Of a stretch of DNA of 32,214 bases, positions 1 to 7,903 are shown piece by piece. The position numbers and the translations under genes are program-made. The stretch is from contig CAZRTO010000009.1 of assembly GCA_964603025.1 (NCBI GenBank), positions 1-32,214 on the forward strand, written 5' to 3'. The stretch's first letter is position 1; each line of letters starts with the position of its first letter. The notes beneath the pieces are model-generated. The model was not told where the DNA came from. It did not search any database and saw only the letters and a program-made list of their open reading frames with translations. The stretch is from CALFCX01 sp964603025. GTDB taxonomy: Bacteria > Margulisbacteria > WOR-1 > JAKLHX01.

Positions 1-1
1 T

Positions 2-925
2 GCCGCTTTCCTTTATTTTGCCGAGGAGAAAGTGGATATCGCCGTGATAGAAACTGGGCTTGGTGGCAGGCTTGACTCTACCAACGTGCTTAAACCGGCT
101 GTCTGCGCGATCACCAATATAGACCTGGATCATTGTGCGGTCTTGGGCGGGACTTTGAGCAGCATAGCAAAAGAAAAGGCCGGCATCATAAAAAGAGGCG
201 TTCCTGTTGTTACCGCATGTGATAAGCCGGCTGCCATCAGGGTGATCCGGGCCGTCTGCGCAAAGAAAGGTGCGCGGTTGATCCGTGTCAGCGCCAGCCT
301 GGTCCGCAGCGATAAGCGCGGTACGACTTTGGATATGCGGGCCGGTCAAAAGCGGCTCAAAGCGGTGAGACTTCATTTCCGCGGCGCTTATCAGGCTGCC
401 AACGCGGCGGTCTCTCTGGGCATACTGTCCGAACTGAGGCGCAAAGGATTTGTTATAAGCGAAAAGGCGCTGCGGCAGGGTTTTTTGTCCGCGAGATGGC
501 CGGCCAGGTTCCAGGTGGTCCAAAAAAAACCTCTGGCGGTCTTGGACGGAGCCCACAATCCGTCCGGGATCAGGGCTTTGTTCAGGGAACTGTCAGGTAT
601 CGCACACAACAGGCTTTTGTCGGTGGTCGGGATGATGAAAGACAAAGATCACGACGGAATGATGGATGAAATATGCGCGCGCAGTGATCTGGTCATAGCA
701 GTGGCTCCCGACAACCCGCGCTCGATCGAGCCGGGGGTCCTGGCCTCCGGTGCGCGGGCCCGCGGGACCGAGGCCCTGATCGCGGATTCGCCGGCCAAAG
801 GATTTAAAAAAGCGCTGGAGATAGCGGCGCCTTCAGATGCCATTTGCGCCTGCGGTTCTCTTTTTGTGTGCGCGGATATTTTGAGATATTGCGGCCATTT
901 GACGCGATTTGAGCGTATAGTGTAG
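2..925 (+). CDS. folC: Folylpolyglutamate synthase / dihydrofolate synthase, 5'-truncated
   Basis: The reading frame is open from base 2, so the gene begins before the window. About 308 residues are visible out of a usual 420-430; the N-terminal P-loop part is missing. The visible start carries YFAEEKVDIAVIETGLGGRL, the FolC form of the Mur-ligase central domain, followed by SAKEKAGIIK and, about 170 residues in, the second-domain motif VLDGAHNPSG. The family adds glutamate to dihydropteroate or folates in the cytoplasm using ATP, which fits folE and fhs further along. The TAG stop (923-925) forms the first half of a promoter -10 box for the next gene. Bifunctional versus monofunctional activity cannot be decided here. 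Confidence 0.95.
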   Translation, partial: AAFLYFAEEKVDIAVIETGLGGRLDSTNVLKPAVCAITNIDLDHCAVLGGTLSSIAKEKAGIIKRGVPVVTACDKPAAIRVIRAVCAKKGARLIRVSASLVRSDKRGTTLDMRAGQKRLKAVRLHFRGAYQAANAAVSLGILSELRRKGFVISEKALRQGFLSARWPARFQVVQKKPLAVLDGAHNPSGIRALFRELSGIAHNRLLSVVGMMKDKDHDGMMDEICARSDLVIAVAPDNPRSIEPGVLASGARARGTEALIADSPAKGFKKALEIAAPSDAICACGSLFVCADILRYCGHLTRFERIV

Positions 926-928
926 AAT
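899..928 (+). promoter_or_regulatory. Sigma-70 promoter of the SPOR-mreBCD-PBP2 cluster
   Basis: TTGACG at 899-904 is followed after 18 bp by TAGAAT at 923-928; each hexamer differs from consensus at one position. The predicted start is near 935, leaving about 22 nt of leader with an AAAGAG ribosome-binding stretch before the ATG at 957. The promoter lies in the last codons of folC and its -10 box includes the folC stop codon. Inferred from sequence only. Confidence 0.5.
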
Positions 929-956
929 ATATACTGTCCCGAAAAGAGCAATATAA

Positions 957-1604
957 ATGGCGGAAGACAATAGCCCAACCGGATTAGATATGCCCGACGA
1001 CGAGATAGGCGTTGTCAGGGAATTAAAGAAGAAAAAACCTTTAAATTTCAGGTCGTTGGGGATCGCTGTTTTTGTGGTCGTTCTTATTGTTTCCAGTTTT
1101 TGGGCGAGCTTTTTCATAGGCAAGGTGCTGTTGACGCCCGTGAAAAAACTTCCTGAAGTGGATTTCCAAAAGCTTGACGAGAGGTTCTCGGAAGAGACGG
1201 TCCCTCTGGAGCAGTTGGGCGGACAGAAGCCCGTTACGGAAGAGAGCCCCGCTGTTTATGAGACCGCGGCGGCGGTTGCAAAGGAAAAGCCCGAGGAAAA
1301 GAAAGAGGAGAGAAAAGATCCTTTCACTCCTGAAAAGAAGCCTCAGCCGAGCCCTTCGGTGACTTCCAAAAGAACGGCCGTTTCCGGCGGTTTGTTCAGG
1401 GTCAGGAGCTCGGTGTTCGACAGCAGGGAAAAAGCCGCTGCTCTTGTGTCAAAACTTTCTTCCGAAGGCTTTGAAAGCTTCGTAAAAGAGGAAAGCAACG
1501 GAAGGTTCAGCGTGCAGGCCGGTGTTTTCAAAAGCCGCTCCAATGCCGAAGGGCTTGTACAGCAGTTAAAAGCCAAGGGGTTTGAGGGCGAAATAATAGA
1601 TTAG
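957..1604 (+). CDS. Membrane-anchored SPOR-domain protein
   Basis: This 215-residue protein has a charged cytoplasmic N-terminus (1-31), one hydrophobic segment (about 34-57), a Glu/Lys/Pro-rich linker (about 65-140) and a C-terminal SPOR domain (about 145-213) with the two repeats RVRSSVFDSREKAAALVSKL and SVQAGVFKSRSNAEGLVQQL. This is the bitopic FtsN/DedD-like layout; SPOR domains bind denuded glycan strands of septal peptidoglycan. The SPOR domain is therefore expected outside the inner membrane. The gene lies 10 bp before mreB and probably shares its mRNA, which suggests a role in wall synthesis during elongation or division. It is not long enough or similar enough to name it FtsN. Confidence 0.85.
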   Translation: MAEDNSPTGLDMPDDEIGVVRELKKKKPLNFRSLGIAVFVVVLIVSSFWASFFIGKVLLTPVKKLPEVDFQKLDERFSEETVPLEQLGGQKPVTEESPAVYETAAAVAKEKPEEKKEERKDPFTPEKKPQPSPSVTSKRTAVSGGLFRVRSSVFDSREKAAALVSKLSSEGFESFVKEESNGRFSVQAGVFKSRSNAEGLVQQLKAKGFEGEIID

Positions 1605-1614
1605 GGGGACAAAG

Positions 1615-2661
1615 ATGGGAGTATATGATTATGTATTCGGACATTTTTCGAGGGACCTTGGAATAGATCTTGGCACGGCCACCACGCTTGTTTTTGCAAA
1701 GGGCGAAGGCATCATACTTTGCGAACCTTCGGTGGTCGCCATCAACAAAGATACCGGCAAAGTCCTTGCCATAGGCAACGAGGCCAAGGGCATGCTGGGA
1801 CGCACTCCCGCCAACATAATAGCCGTAAGACCTCTCCGCGACGGTGTCATTGCCGATTTTGAGGTCACCGAAATGATGATGAGGCATTTTATCACCAAGA
1901 GCCACAACAGGTCGGCGTTCGTCCGTCCCAGAATAGTTGTCGGGGTTCCGTCCGGCATCACCGGTGTGGAGCGCAGAGCGGTCATAGATGCCGCCATGCA
2001 TGCCGGCGCGAGAGAGGCGTACCTTATAGAAGAGCCCATGGCCGCGGCCATAGGCGCTTCCCTTCCCGTTTCGGAGCCTATCGGCAGCATGATAGTTGAT
2101 ATAGGCGGAGGCACCACGGAAGTGGCGGTCCTGGCGCTGGGCGGCATAGTGGTGTCAAAGTCCATAAGGGTCGCGGGCGATGAGATGGACGAGGCCATAG
2201 TATCTCATTGCAGAAAGAACTATAACCTTCTGATCGGCGAGCGCACTGCCGAACAGATCAAGATAGACATAGGTTCCGCCTACCCGCTCGGGGAGGAAAG
2301 GACCGTGGAGGTGCGCGGAAGGGACCTGGTCTCGGGTCTCCCAAAAACGATAACACTCACGTCCGCCGAGATAAGGGATGCGCTGGCGGAACCGGTCGCG
2401 ATAGTTGTGGACGGGGTCAGGATGACTCTAGAAAAAACGCCGCCCGAACTGGCGGCCGATATAATGGACCGAGGCATAGTTATGGCCGGAGGGGGCTCCC
2501 TTCTCCGCGGACTTGACAAGCATCTCAGCCAGGAAACAGAGATGTCTGTATATGTCGTGGATGATCCGCTTTCCTGCGTGGCTTACGGCACCGGCAAGGT
2601 GCTTGAAGAGATAGACACGCTCAAGAAAGTGCTCATTACCAACAAGAAATCCTGGCAGTAA
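1615..2661 (+). CDS. mreB: Rod shape-determining protein MreB
   Basis: MreB is an actin-like ATPase that forms filaments under the inner membrane and directs lateral wall synthesis. The 348 residues match the family's usual length. Visible actin-fold motifs are GIDLGTATTLVFAKG (phosphate 1), EEPMAAAIGASLPV followed by MIVDIGGGTTEVAVL (connect and phosphate 2) and IVMAGGGSLLRGLD (adenosine). The N-terminal segment before DLGID (MGVYDYVFGHFS) is hydrophobic/aromatic and could touch the membrane. A strong AGGGGGA ribosome-binding site precedes the ATG. First of the classical mreB-mreC-mreD-PBP2 order. Confidence 0.98.
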   Translation: MGVYDYVFGHFSRDLGIDLGTATTLVFAKGEGIILCEPSVVAINKDTGKVLAIGNEAKGMLGRTPANIIAVRPLRDGVIADFEVTEMMMRHFITKSHNRSAFVRPRIVVGVPSGITGVERRAVIDAAMHAGAREAYLIEEPMAAAIGASLPVSEPIGSMIVDIGGGTTEVAVLALGGIVVSKSIRVAGDEMDEAIVSHCRKNYNLLIGERTAEQIKIDIGSAYPLGEERTVEVRGRDLVSGLPKTITLTSAEIRDALAEPVAIVVDGVRMTLEKTPPELAADIMDRGIVMAGGGSLLRGLDKHLSQETEMSVYVVDDPLSCVAYGTGKVLEEIDTLKKVLITNKKSWQ

Positions 2662-2673
2662 GCCCCTTTTGCA

Positions 2674-3486
2674 ATGCGGGATAAGAACAACGGCCCGTTG
2701 ATACGCATAGCGGTCATTATAGCGGTCATCACCGTCGTTTCCGTCTTCACTCCCGTAAGGGACCTTCCTCCCGTGGTTGCCGTGCAGTCAGCGGTCTTTC
2801 GCGTTGTTTATCCTGTCCAGTTCGTGTTCTTTAAGTTCTTCTCTTTCATCGGTGGGGCCGGCAGGGATCTGGTCTCTCTAAGGAGGGCTCAGAAGGAAAA
2901 TGAGAGATTGCGCCGGGAGCTTGCCGTCCATAGATCGGTCTCAGGCCTTTTTTCAGAGCTTGTCAAAGAGAACGGGCGTCTCAGGTCCCTGGCAGGCTTC
3001 AGCGCAAGGAATACATACGGAATTCAGCTCATACCCGCGGAAGTGATCTCTAGAAGCCCTTCTTCGTGGTTCAGCAGCGTGGTCCTCGACAGAGGATCAT
3101 CCGACGGCGTGAAGAACGGCAAAGCGGTGGTATCCCCTCAGGGACTCATAGGCAGGGTTGTCGAGGTGCATCCAAATTCATGCAAAGTGCTGCTCATATT
3201 GGACGAGAACAGTTCTGTTTCCGTCATGCTTCCCAGGATATCCGAGATAGGTGTGATGGCCGGAAGAGGCGGCGGGGACCCGCAGCTTAAATACATCAGT
3301 TCCACTTCCGACGTGCGCGACGGCGATATAGCGGTCACTTCAGGGACTTCGGATTATTACCCCAGAGGCATACCTGTCGGCAGAGTCAGCGGAAGGGAAA
3401 AGAAGGATTTTGACCTTTTCCACAATATAAGGATAAAGACCGACGTGAATTTTTCCGACCTCGGGCCGGTCTTTATCGTTAAGTGA
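2674..3486 (+). CDS. mreC: Rod shape-determining protein MreC
   Basis: The protein of 270 residues has one N-terminal membrane segment (about 10-28), a short coiled coil rich in Arg/Glu/Leu (about 66-95) and the beta-rich periplasmic MreC domain (about 110-265), including SSWFSSVVLDRGSSDGVKNG and the conserved stretch around GLIGRVVEV. MreC links MreB and MreD to PBP2 in the elongasome. It starts 12 bp after mreB; no convincing Shine-Dalgarno sequence precedes the ATG, so translation may depend on ribosomes finishing mreB. Placement between mreB and mreD makes the call secure. Confidence 0.96.
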   Translation: MRDKNNGPLIRIAVIIAVITVVSVFTPVRDLPPVVAVQSAVFRVVYPVQFVFFKFFSFIGGAGRDLVSLRRAQKENERLRRELAVHRSVSGLFSELVKENGRLRSLAGFSARNTYGIQLIPAEVISRSPSSWFSSVVLDRGSSDGVKNGKAVVSPQGLIGRVVEVHPNSCKVLLILDENSSVSVMLPRISEIGVMAGRGGGDPQLKYISSTSDVRDGDIAVTSGTSDYYPRGIPVGRVSGREKKDFDLFHNIRIKTDVNFSDLGPVFIVK

Positions 3487-3487
3487 G

Positions 3488-3979
3488 ATGAGAGATCTTA
3501 AACTGGCGGCCTTTATATTATTCCTTGCCGTTCTTCAATCGGTGGTGCTCTCGCGCGTGCCGCTGCTCGGGGCCTATATAGATCTGCCGATAGCCATGGC
3601 GGCGCTTCTTGCTTTTACCGGAGGGCCCAGGGACGGTTTCTGGTACGGGGCTTTTGCGGGCCTTTTGTCTGATGCGCTTTCTCCCGAGAGGTTTGTGTTT
3701 GCCGTTTCCGCGGCGCTTTCCTGTTTTCTTCTCGGTCTTCTCAGGGACCTGTTCTTCAGCGATGAAGAGCCTGTGATGTTCCTGTTCGTGTTTATGGGAA
3801 CGCTCTTCACATATCTGATGTCTTCGTGGATGCTCTCGGGCATTTACGGCAGACCGCTTTCGTCCGTCTGGCAGATCGTTCTTTGCGTTTCGCTGCTGAA
3901 CACACTGTTCACCCCTTATCTAAAAGCCTTGTCCCGCAAGGCGGAAAGCGCGGAAGATGGACAGCGGCTCAAAATATAA
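3488..3979 (+). CDS. mreD: Rod shape-determining protein MreD
   Basis: A 163-residue polytopic membrane protein with about five hydrophobic segments, from LAAFILFLAVLQSVVLSRV to the last around WQIVLCVSLLNTLFTPYL. MreD sequences diverge strongly, so the call rests on length, membrane topology, the family-like GPRDGFWYGAFAGLLSDALS stretch and position directly after mreC (1 bp gap) and before PBP2. MreD sits in the inner membrane within the elongation complex. Its last 23 bp overlap the start of the PBP2 gene. Confidence 0.93.
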   Translation: MRDLKLAAFILFLAVLQSVVLSRVPLLGAYIDLPIAMAALLAFTGGPRDGFWYGAFAGLLSDALSPERFVFAVSAALSCFLLGLLRDLFFSDEEPVMFLFVFMGTLFTYLMSSWMLSGIYGRPLSSVWQIVLCVSLLNTLFTPYLKALSRKAESAEDGQRLKI

Positions 3980-5741
3980 CAGGAACGCTCTGATACTTCT
4001 GGCATTGCTAGCGGCGGTCATTTTCGTGCTTGTCGTCAGGCTGGTCATAGTCCAGATGTTCGATCACCGCGCGTATCTGCGCGCTTCAAGGATCAACGCG
4101 GCCCAGTCAATGCCTCTGGTCGCCCCCAGGGGCATCATCTATGACCGTTACGGCAAGGTGCTTGTGGCCAACAGGGCGGTCTTTTCGGTCTATGTGCTCC
4201 AGACCCACATCAAGGACAGGGGCCTCTTGATCAGGATGCTTTCCGAACTATTGTCGATGCCGCAGCCGGAAATAGACAAAAAGCTTTCCGAAAGGAAAGC
4301 CCGGCCTTTTGATCCGATACTTATACGCCAGAATGTGCCCAAGGAAGCTGTTGCCAGGCTGGAGGAGAAAAAACATCTTCTGCCGGGCGTGGTAGTCAAT
4401 ATAAGGCCGGTAAGGGTATATCCTAACGGAAAGCTCGCGGCACATGTTCTCGGATATATAGGAGAGGTCACTTCCGACGACATAGACAGGTTCCCGGCGA
4501 TCAACCTGCGGCAGGGCGATCTGATAGGAAAGACCGGGATAGAAAGAGTATACGATGCTTATCTTAGAGGCGTGAACGGGGGCGAGCGCCTTTCTATATC
4601 TTCATATGGCAGGGCTTCCGCCGAAAAAGGCATACAGGACCCGGTCCCCGGAAAGAACATCAGGCTTTCCCTGGACCTGGAGCTGCAAAGAGCCGTAGAG
4701 GGCGCGCTTGAAGGAAACAACGGCGCTGTCGTGGTGATGGATGTCTCAAACGGCGAGGTGCTGGCCATGGCCTCGAACCCAGGCTATGACCCCAATATTT
4801 TTTCAGCGCCCATATCTACCCAGCAGTGGCGAAATATGTATTCGCGGGGCAATCCCTTTTTAAATAAAGCCATCAATCCTTATCCTCCGGGCTCTATATT
4901 CAAGGTCGTGTCCATGTCCGCGGCACTCGAAAAGGGGCTGTTCAGGCCGTCGGACGGGTTCTTTTGTCCGGGTTTTTTTCAGCAGGGGGCTCGCGTAGCA
5001 AAATGCTGGAAACTGGAAGGGCACGGGCATCTCGATCTATACGAAGGATTGGTGCAGTCATGTAACGTGGTCTTTTACCAGGTTGGGTTAAAAACCGGAC
5101 CAGATCTTCTTGCGGATCTCTCGGAAAAATACGGGCTCGGACAGACCACCGGAATAGACCTTCCTTCCGAATCCGCCGGGATAGTGCCGTCGAGCTCATG
5201 GAAAAAAAAGGTCTACAAGGAAAACTGGTACCCTGGCGATTCGCTCAACTACGGCATCGGACAGGGATTCCTGTGGGTGACGCCCCTCCAGATGACCAAT
5301 CTGTACGCGTCCATAGCCAACGGCAGGGAAAGGTTTGAGCCGCACCTGCTGCTTGATATAACCGACAGGGATGGCAGCGGAATATTCTCTTACATTCCGA
5401 AGGCGATCGGGTCCGTACCTGTTTCCGCGGACAACCTGGACACGATAAGAAATGCTCTCCATGACGTTGTTTCAAGGGGGACAGGCCGCGCCGCAAAAGT
5501 CCCGTCTTTTGAGGCGTCAGGCAAGACCGGCACCGCGCAGAACCCGAGAAACCCTCCTCACGCCTGGTTCGTTTGTTATGCTCCACATGATACTCCGCGT
5601 ATCGCCGTCGGGTCCTTTGTCGAGTACGGTCAGCACGGCAATCAGGTGACGGCGCAGATCGCCAACAAAGTGCTCGATTGGTATTACAAGAACAGGGTGG
5701 TGCCGCGGGACACGACTTCCGAGGCGGAGCCGGCTACATGA
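3957..5741 (+). CDS. mrdA: Penicillin-binding protein 2, elongation transpeptidase
   Basis: PBP2 crosslinks lateral-wall peptidoglycan; it has an inner-membrane anchor and a periplasmic catalytic part. The 594 residues show an N-terminal membrane helix (about 11-33), the PBP dimerisation domain with PRGIIYDRYGKVLVANRA (57-75), and a transpeptidase domain with all three active-site motifs: S313-x-x-K316 (SIFK), S368-C-N370 and K523-T-G525. The start lies inside mreD (23 bp overlap). The usual partner rodA does not follow; the next gene is hisF. The TGA stop is the TGA of an extended -10 promoter. Confidence 0.96.
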   Translation: MDSGSKYNRNALILLALLAAVIFVLVVRLVIVQMFDHRAYLRASRINAAQSMPLVAPRGIIYDRYGKVLVANRAVFSVYVLQTHIKDRGLLIRMLSELLSMPQPEIDKKLSERKARPFDPILIRQNVPKEAVARLEEKKHLLPGVVVNIRPVRVYPNGKLAAHVLGYIGEVTSDDIDRFPAINLRQGDLIGKTGIERVYDAYLRGVNGGERLSISSYGRASAEKGIQDPVPGKNIRLSLDLELQRAVEGALEGNNGAVVVMDVSNGEVLAMASNPGYDPNIFSAPISTQQWRNMYSRGNPFLNKAINPYPPGSIFKVVSMSAALEKGLFRPSDGFFCPGFFQQGARVAKCWKLEGHGHLDLYEGLVQSCNVVFYQVGLKTGPDLLADLSEKYGLGQTTGIDLPSESAGIVPSSSWKKKVYKENWYPGDSLNYGIGQGFLWVTPLQMTNLYASIANGRERFEPHLLLDITDRDGSGIFSYIPKAIGSVPVSADNLDTIRNALHDVVSRGTGRAAKVPSFEASGKTGTAQNPRNPPHAWFVCYAPHDTPRIAVGSFVEYGQHGNQVTAQIANKVLDWYYKNRVVPRDTTSEAEPAT

Positions 5742-5747
5742 TAGAAT
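5739..5747 (+). promoter_or_regulatory. Extended -10 promoter TGATAGAAT before hisF
   Basis: TGA (5739-5741, also the PBP2 stop codon) is followed directly by TAGAAT, one mismatch from TATAAT, giving the extended -10 pattern TGnTAnAAT. No good -35 box is visible. The predicted start near 5754 gives a 15-nt leader containing a GAAAGAG ribosome-binding stretch before hisF. It would serve the eight-gene run to dprA. Confidence 0.4.
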
Positions 5748-5768
5748 TGTGGTAAGAAAGAGTAGAAC

Positions 5769-6530
5769 ATGCTTTCAAAAAGGATAATACCCTGTCTGGA
5801 CGTAAAGGACGGCCGCGTCGTAAAGGGGATAAATTTCGTCAATCTCTCGGACGCCGGCGATCCGGTGGAGCTTGCAAAGGTCTATGACAGGGAAGGTGCC
5901 GACGAACTTGTATTCCTTGATATCACCGCTTCTCACGAAAAAAGGGATATCATGATCGATGTCGTCAAAAGGGTTGCGGAAGAGGTCTTTATCCCGTTCA
6001 CGGTCGGTGGGGGGATCTACGACGTGGATACTATCAGACAGATACTGTCCTCCGGGGCTGACAAGGTATCGGTCAATACGGCCGCCGTAAAAAGGCCCGA
6101 GTTCATAAAGGAAGCGGCGGACCAGTTCGGCAGCCAGTGCGTTGTTGTCGCTATAGACGCAAAAAGAACAGGGCCTAAATGGGAAGTTTATACGCACGGC
6201 GGGCGTACGCCGACGGGGATAGATGCCATCGAATGGGCAAAAAAAGCGGAACATCTGGGGGCCGGCGAAATACTTTTGACCAGCATGGACAGGGACGGTA
6301 CAAAGATAGGCTATGATGTCGATCTGACCGCCGCGGTCTCAATGGCTGTCGGTATTCCGGTCATAGCTTCAGGGGGTGCCGGTACGCTCGAACATCTCTA
6401 TGAAGCTTTTTCGAAAGGATCTGCCGATGCGGCGCTTCTGGCCTCTCTTCTGCATTTCGGGGAACTCAGGATATCACAGATCAAGTGTTATCTGGAGGAC
6501 AGGGGAATATCCGTGAGAAAGGGGCTTTGA
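5769..6530 (+). CDS. hisF: Imidazole glycerol phosphate synthase, cyclase subunit HisF
   Basis: HisF takes ammonia from HisH and closes the imidazole ring of imidazole-glycerol phosphate in histidine synthesis, releasing AICAR. The 253 residues are full family length. The (beta/alpha)8 barrel shows RIIPCLDVKDGRVVKGINF with catalytic D11, TVGGGIYDVDTI, the second catalytic aspartate D130 in VVVAIDAKR, and the phosphate-binding ASGGAG. It stands apart from other his genes, as in organisms with scattered histidine genes. The next gene starts 4 bp later, so it probably leads the isoprenoid/folate operon. Confidence 0.97.
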   Translation: MLSKRIIPCLDVKDGRVVKGINFVNLSDAGDPVELAKVYDREGADELVFLDITASHEKRDIMIDVVKRVAEEVFIPFTVGGGIYDVDTIRQILSSGADKVSVNTAAVKRPEFIKEAADQFGSQCVVVAIDAKRTGPKWEVYTHGGRTPTGIDAIEWAKKAEHLGAGEILLTSMDRDGTKIGYDVDLTAAVSMAVGIPVIASGGAGTLEHLYEAFSKGSADAALLASLLHFGELRISQIKCYLEDRGISVRKGL

Positions 6531-6534
6531 TCTT

Positions 6535-7422
6535 ATGACCGACCTCTTATCGTACATGTCCGGGATGAAAGCACTTGTGGATTCCGAGATAGACAGGCTT
6601 CTTCCGTCGGACGGCGGTCTTTTGTCGGAGGCCATGAGATACAGTGCTCTGGCTCCCGGCAAACGGATCAGGGCCATGCTGGTGATAGAATCCGCCAAGA
6701 TCTGCGGAGCGGAAGCCGTGACTGTTCTTCCCTTCGCGTGCGCGATCGAGCTTTTGCACACTTTTTCGCTTATACACGATGATCTGCCTTCCATGGACGA
6801 CGACGATCTGAGGCGCGGTCTTCCGACCTGCCACAAGAAGTTCGGAGAGGCCACCGCCATACTCGCCGCGGACGGGCTTTTTGCCCTTGCTTACGAGATC
6901 ATGTCGGGAAAGAACACCAGGGAAAAAATAGGCAATACAGGCGCGGTGCTGGATTCCATCGAAAGGATAAGCAGGTCCATAGGCCCTTCAGGCATGTGTC
7001 TGGGGCAGTCCCTTGACATGCAAAGCGAAGGCAGGAGCATAACTCTTGATGATCTCAAGAACATACATTCCAAAAAGACCGGAGCGCTCATATCCGCCTG
7101 TGTTTACTGCGGCGCGAGGCTCGCGGGCGCCGGCCTGAAACAGATGGAAAGCCTTGAAAAATACGCTTCCCATATAGGTTTAGCTTTCCAAATAAAAGAT
7201 GATATACTTGACTTGAGCGGGACGAGCCAGGAGCTGGGCAAGAACCCCGGATCTGACACAAGAAAGAAGAAGGCCACTTTCCCGGCGCTCGTCGGACAGG
7301 ACAAAGCCGCCGCCATGCTGGAAGCCGAGAGGGTCTCGGCGGTCTCTTCACTTGAGCAGTTCGGCCCAAGTTCGCATATTCTCAGGTCGCTGGCCGATCA
7401 TATAGTGCAGAGAAAAAACTGA
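6535..7422 (+). CDS. ispA: Short-chain polyprenyl diphosphate synthase (FPP/GGPP synthase)
   Basis: The enzyme condenses isopentenyl diphosphate with allylic diphosphates in the cytoplasm. Its 295 residues carry the first aspartate-rich motif HDDLPSMDDDDLRRG (D82, D83, D88) and the second, KDDILD (D222-D226), plus GKRIRAML near residue 42 and HSKKTGALISACV. The two extra residues between aspartates of the first motif are the type II (bacterial FPP synthase) form. The dxs gene two places downstream supplies the pathway's precursor. Chain length (C15 or C20) cannot be told from the motifs alone. Confidence 0.93.
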   Translation: MTDLLSYMSGMKALVDSEIDRLLPSDGGLLSEAMRYSALAPGKRIRAMLVIESAKICGAEAVTVLPFACAIELLHTFSLIHDDLPSMDDDDLRRGLPTCHKKFGEATAILAADGLFALAYEIMSGKNTREKIGNTGAVLDSIERISRSIGPSGMCLGQSLDMQSEGRSITLDDLKNIHSKKTGALISACVYCGARLAGAGLKQMESLEKYASHIGLAFQIKDDILDLSGTSQELGKNPGSDTRKKKATFPALVGQDKAAAMLEAERVSAVSSLEQFGPSSHILRSLADHIVQRKN

Positions 7423-7435
7423 TGAAAGGCGTACA

Positions 7436-7903
7436 ATGAAGATCATCACAGAACTTTTAAGGAATTTCCCGCTGATCGCCGCGCTTATGGCCATGCTGAT
7501 AGGGCAGGCTTCAAAGATACTGTATTACTATGTGGTCGACCGCAAGGTCGATATAATGCATTTTTTTGAGTCGGGCGGGATGCCGTCCGCGCATTCGGCG
7601 ATGGTCGCCGCGCTTGTGGTCGCGATCGGTATTTCTTACGGCTGGGGCTCCGCGCATCTGGCCATCTCTTTCGCTTTTGCCTGCATAGTCGTGTATGACG
7701 CGGTCGGAGTAAGAAGGGCTACCGGCTATCAGTCGGCGATACTTAACAGGATAGTAGACGATCTGTACAAGTCCGGCCGCATCTCGGCGGAAAAGCTCCA
7801 CGAGTTCATGGGGCATACTCCGCTTGAAGTAGCCGTGGGGCTCGCGCTTGGCGTAGTGATAGCATTGACTTTATATTTCGGGGTGTATTCATTTGTTGCT
7901 TGA
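7436..7903 (+). CDS. DUF212 / divergent PAP2 family membrane protein (YuiD-like)
   Basis: A 155-residue membrane protein with about four hydrophobic segments. The family signature ESGGMPSAHSAMVAAL (about 45-60) resembles the PSxxSxHxA phosphatase motif of PAP2 enzymes, and YDAVGVRRATGYQ follows at about 87-99. Function is not established for DUF212; PAP2 relatives dephosphorylate lipid phosphates such as prenyl diphosphates. Sitting between a prenyl diphosphate synthase and dxs, a role with an isoprenoid phosphate is a reasonable inference. It overlaps dxs by 11 bp. Confidence 0.88.
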   Translation: MKIITELLRNFPLIAALMAMLIGQASKILYYYVVDRKVDIMHFFESGGMPSAHSAMVAALVVAIGISYGWGSAHLAISFAFACIVVYDAVGVRRATGYQSAILNRIVDDLYKSGRISAEKLHEFMGHTPLEVAVGLALGVVIALTLYFGVYSFVA

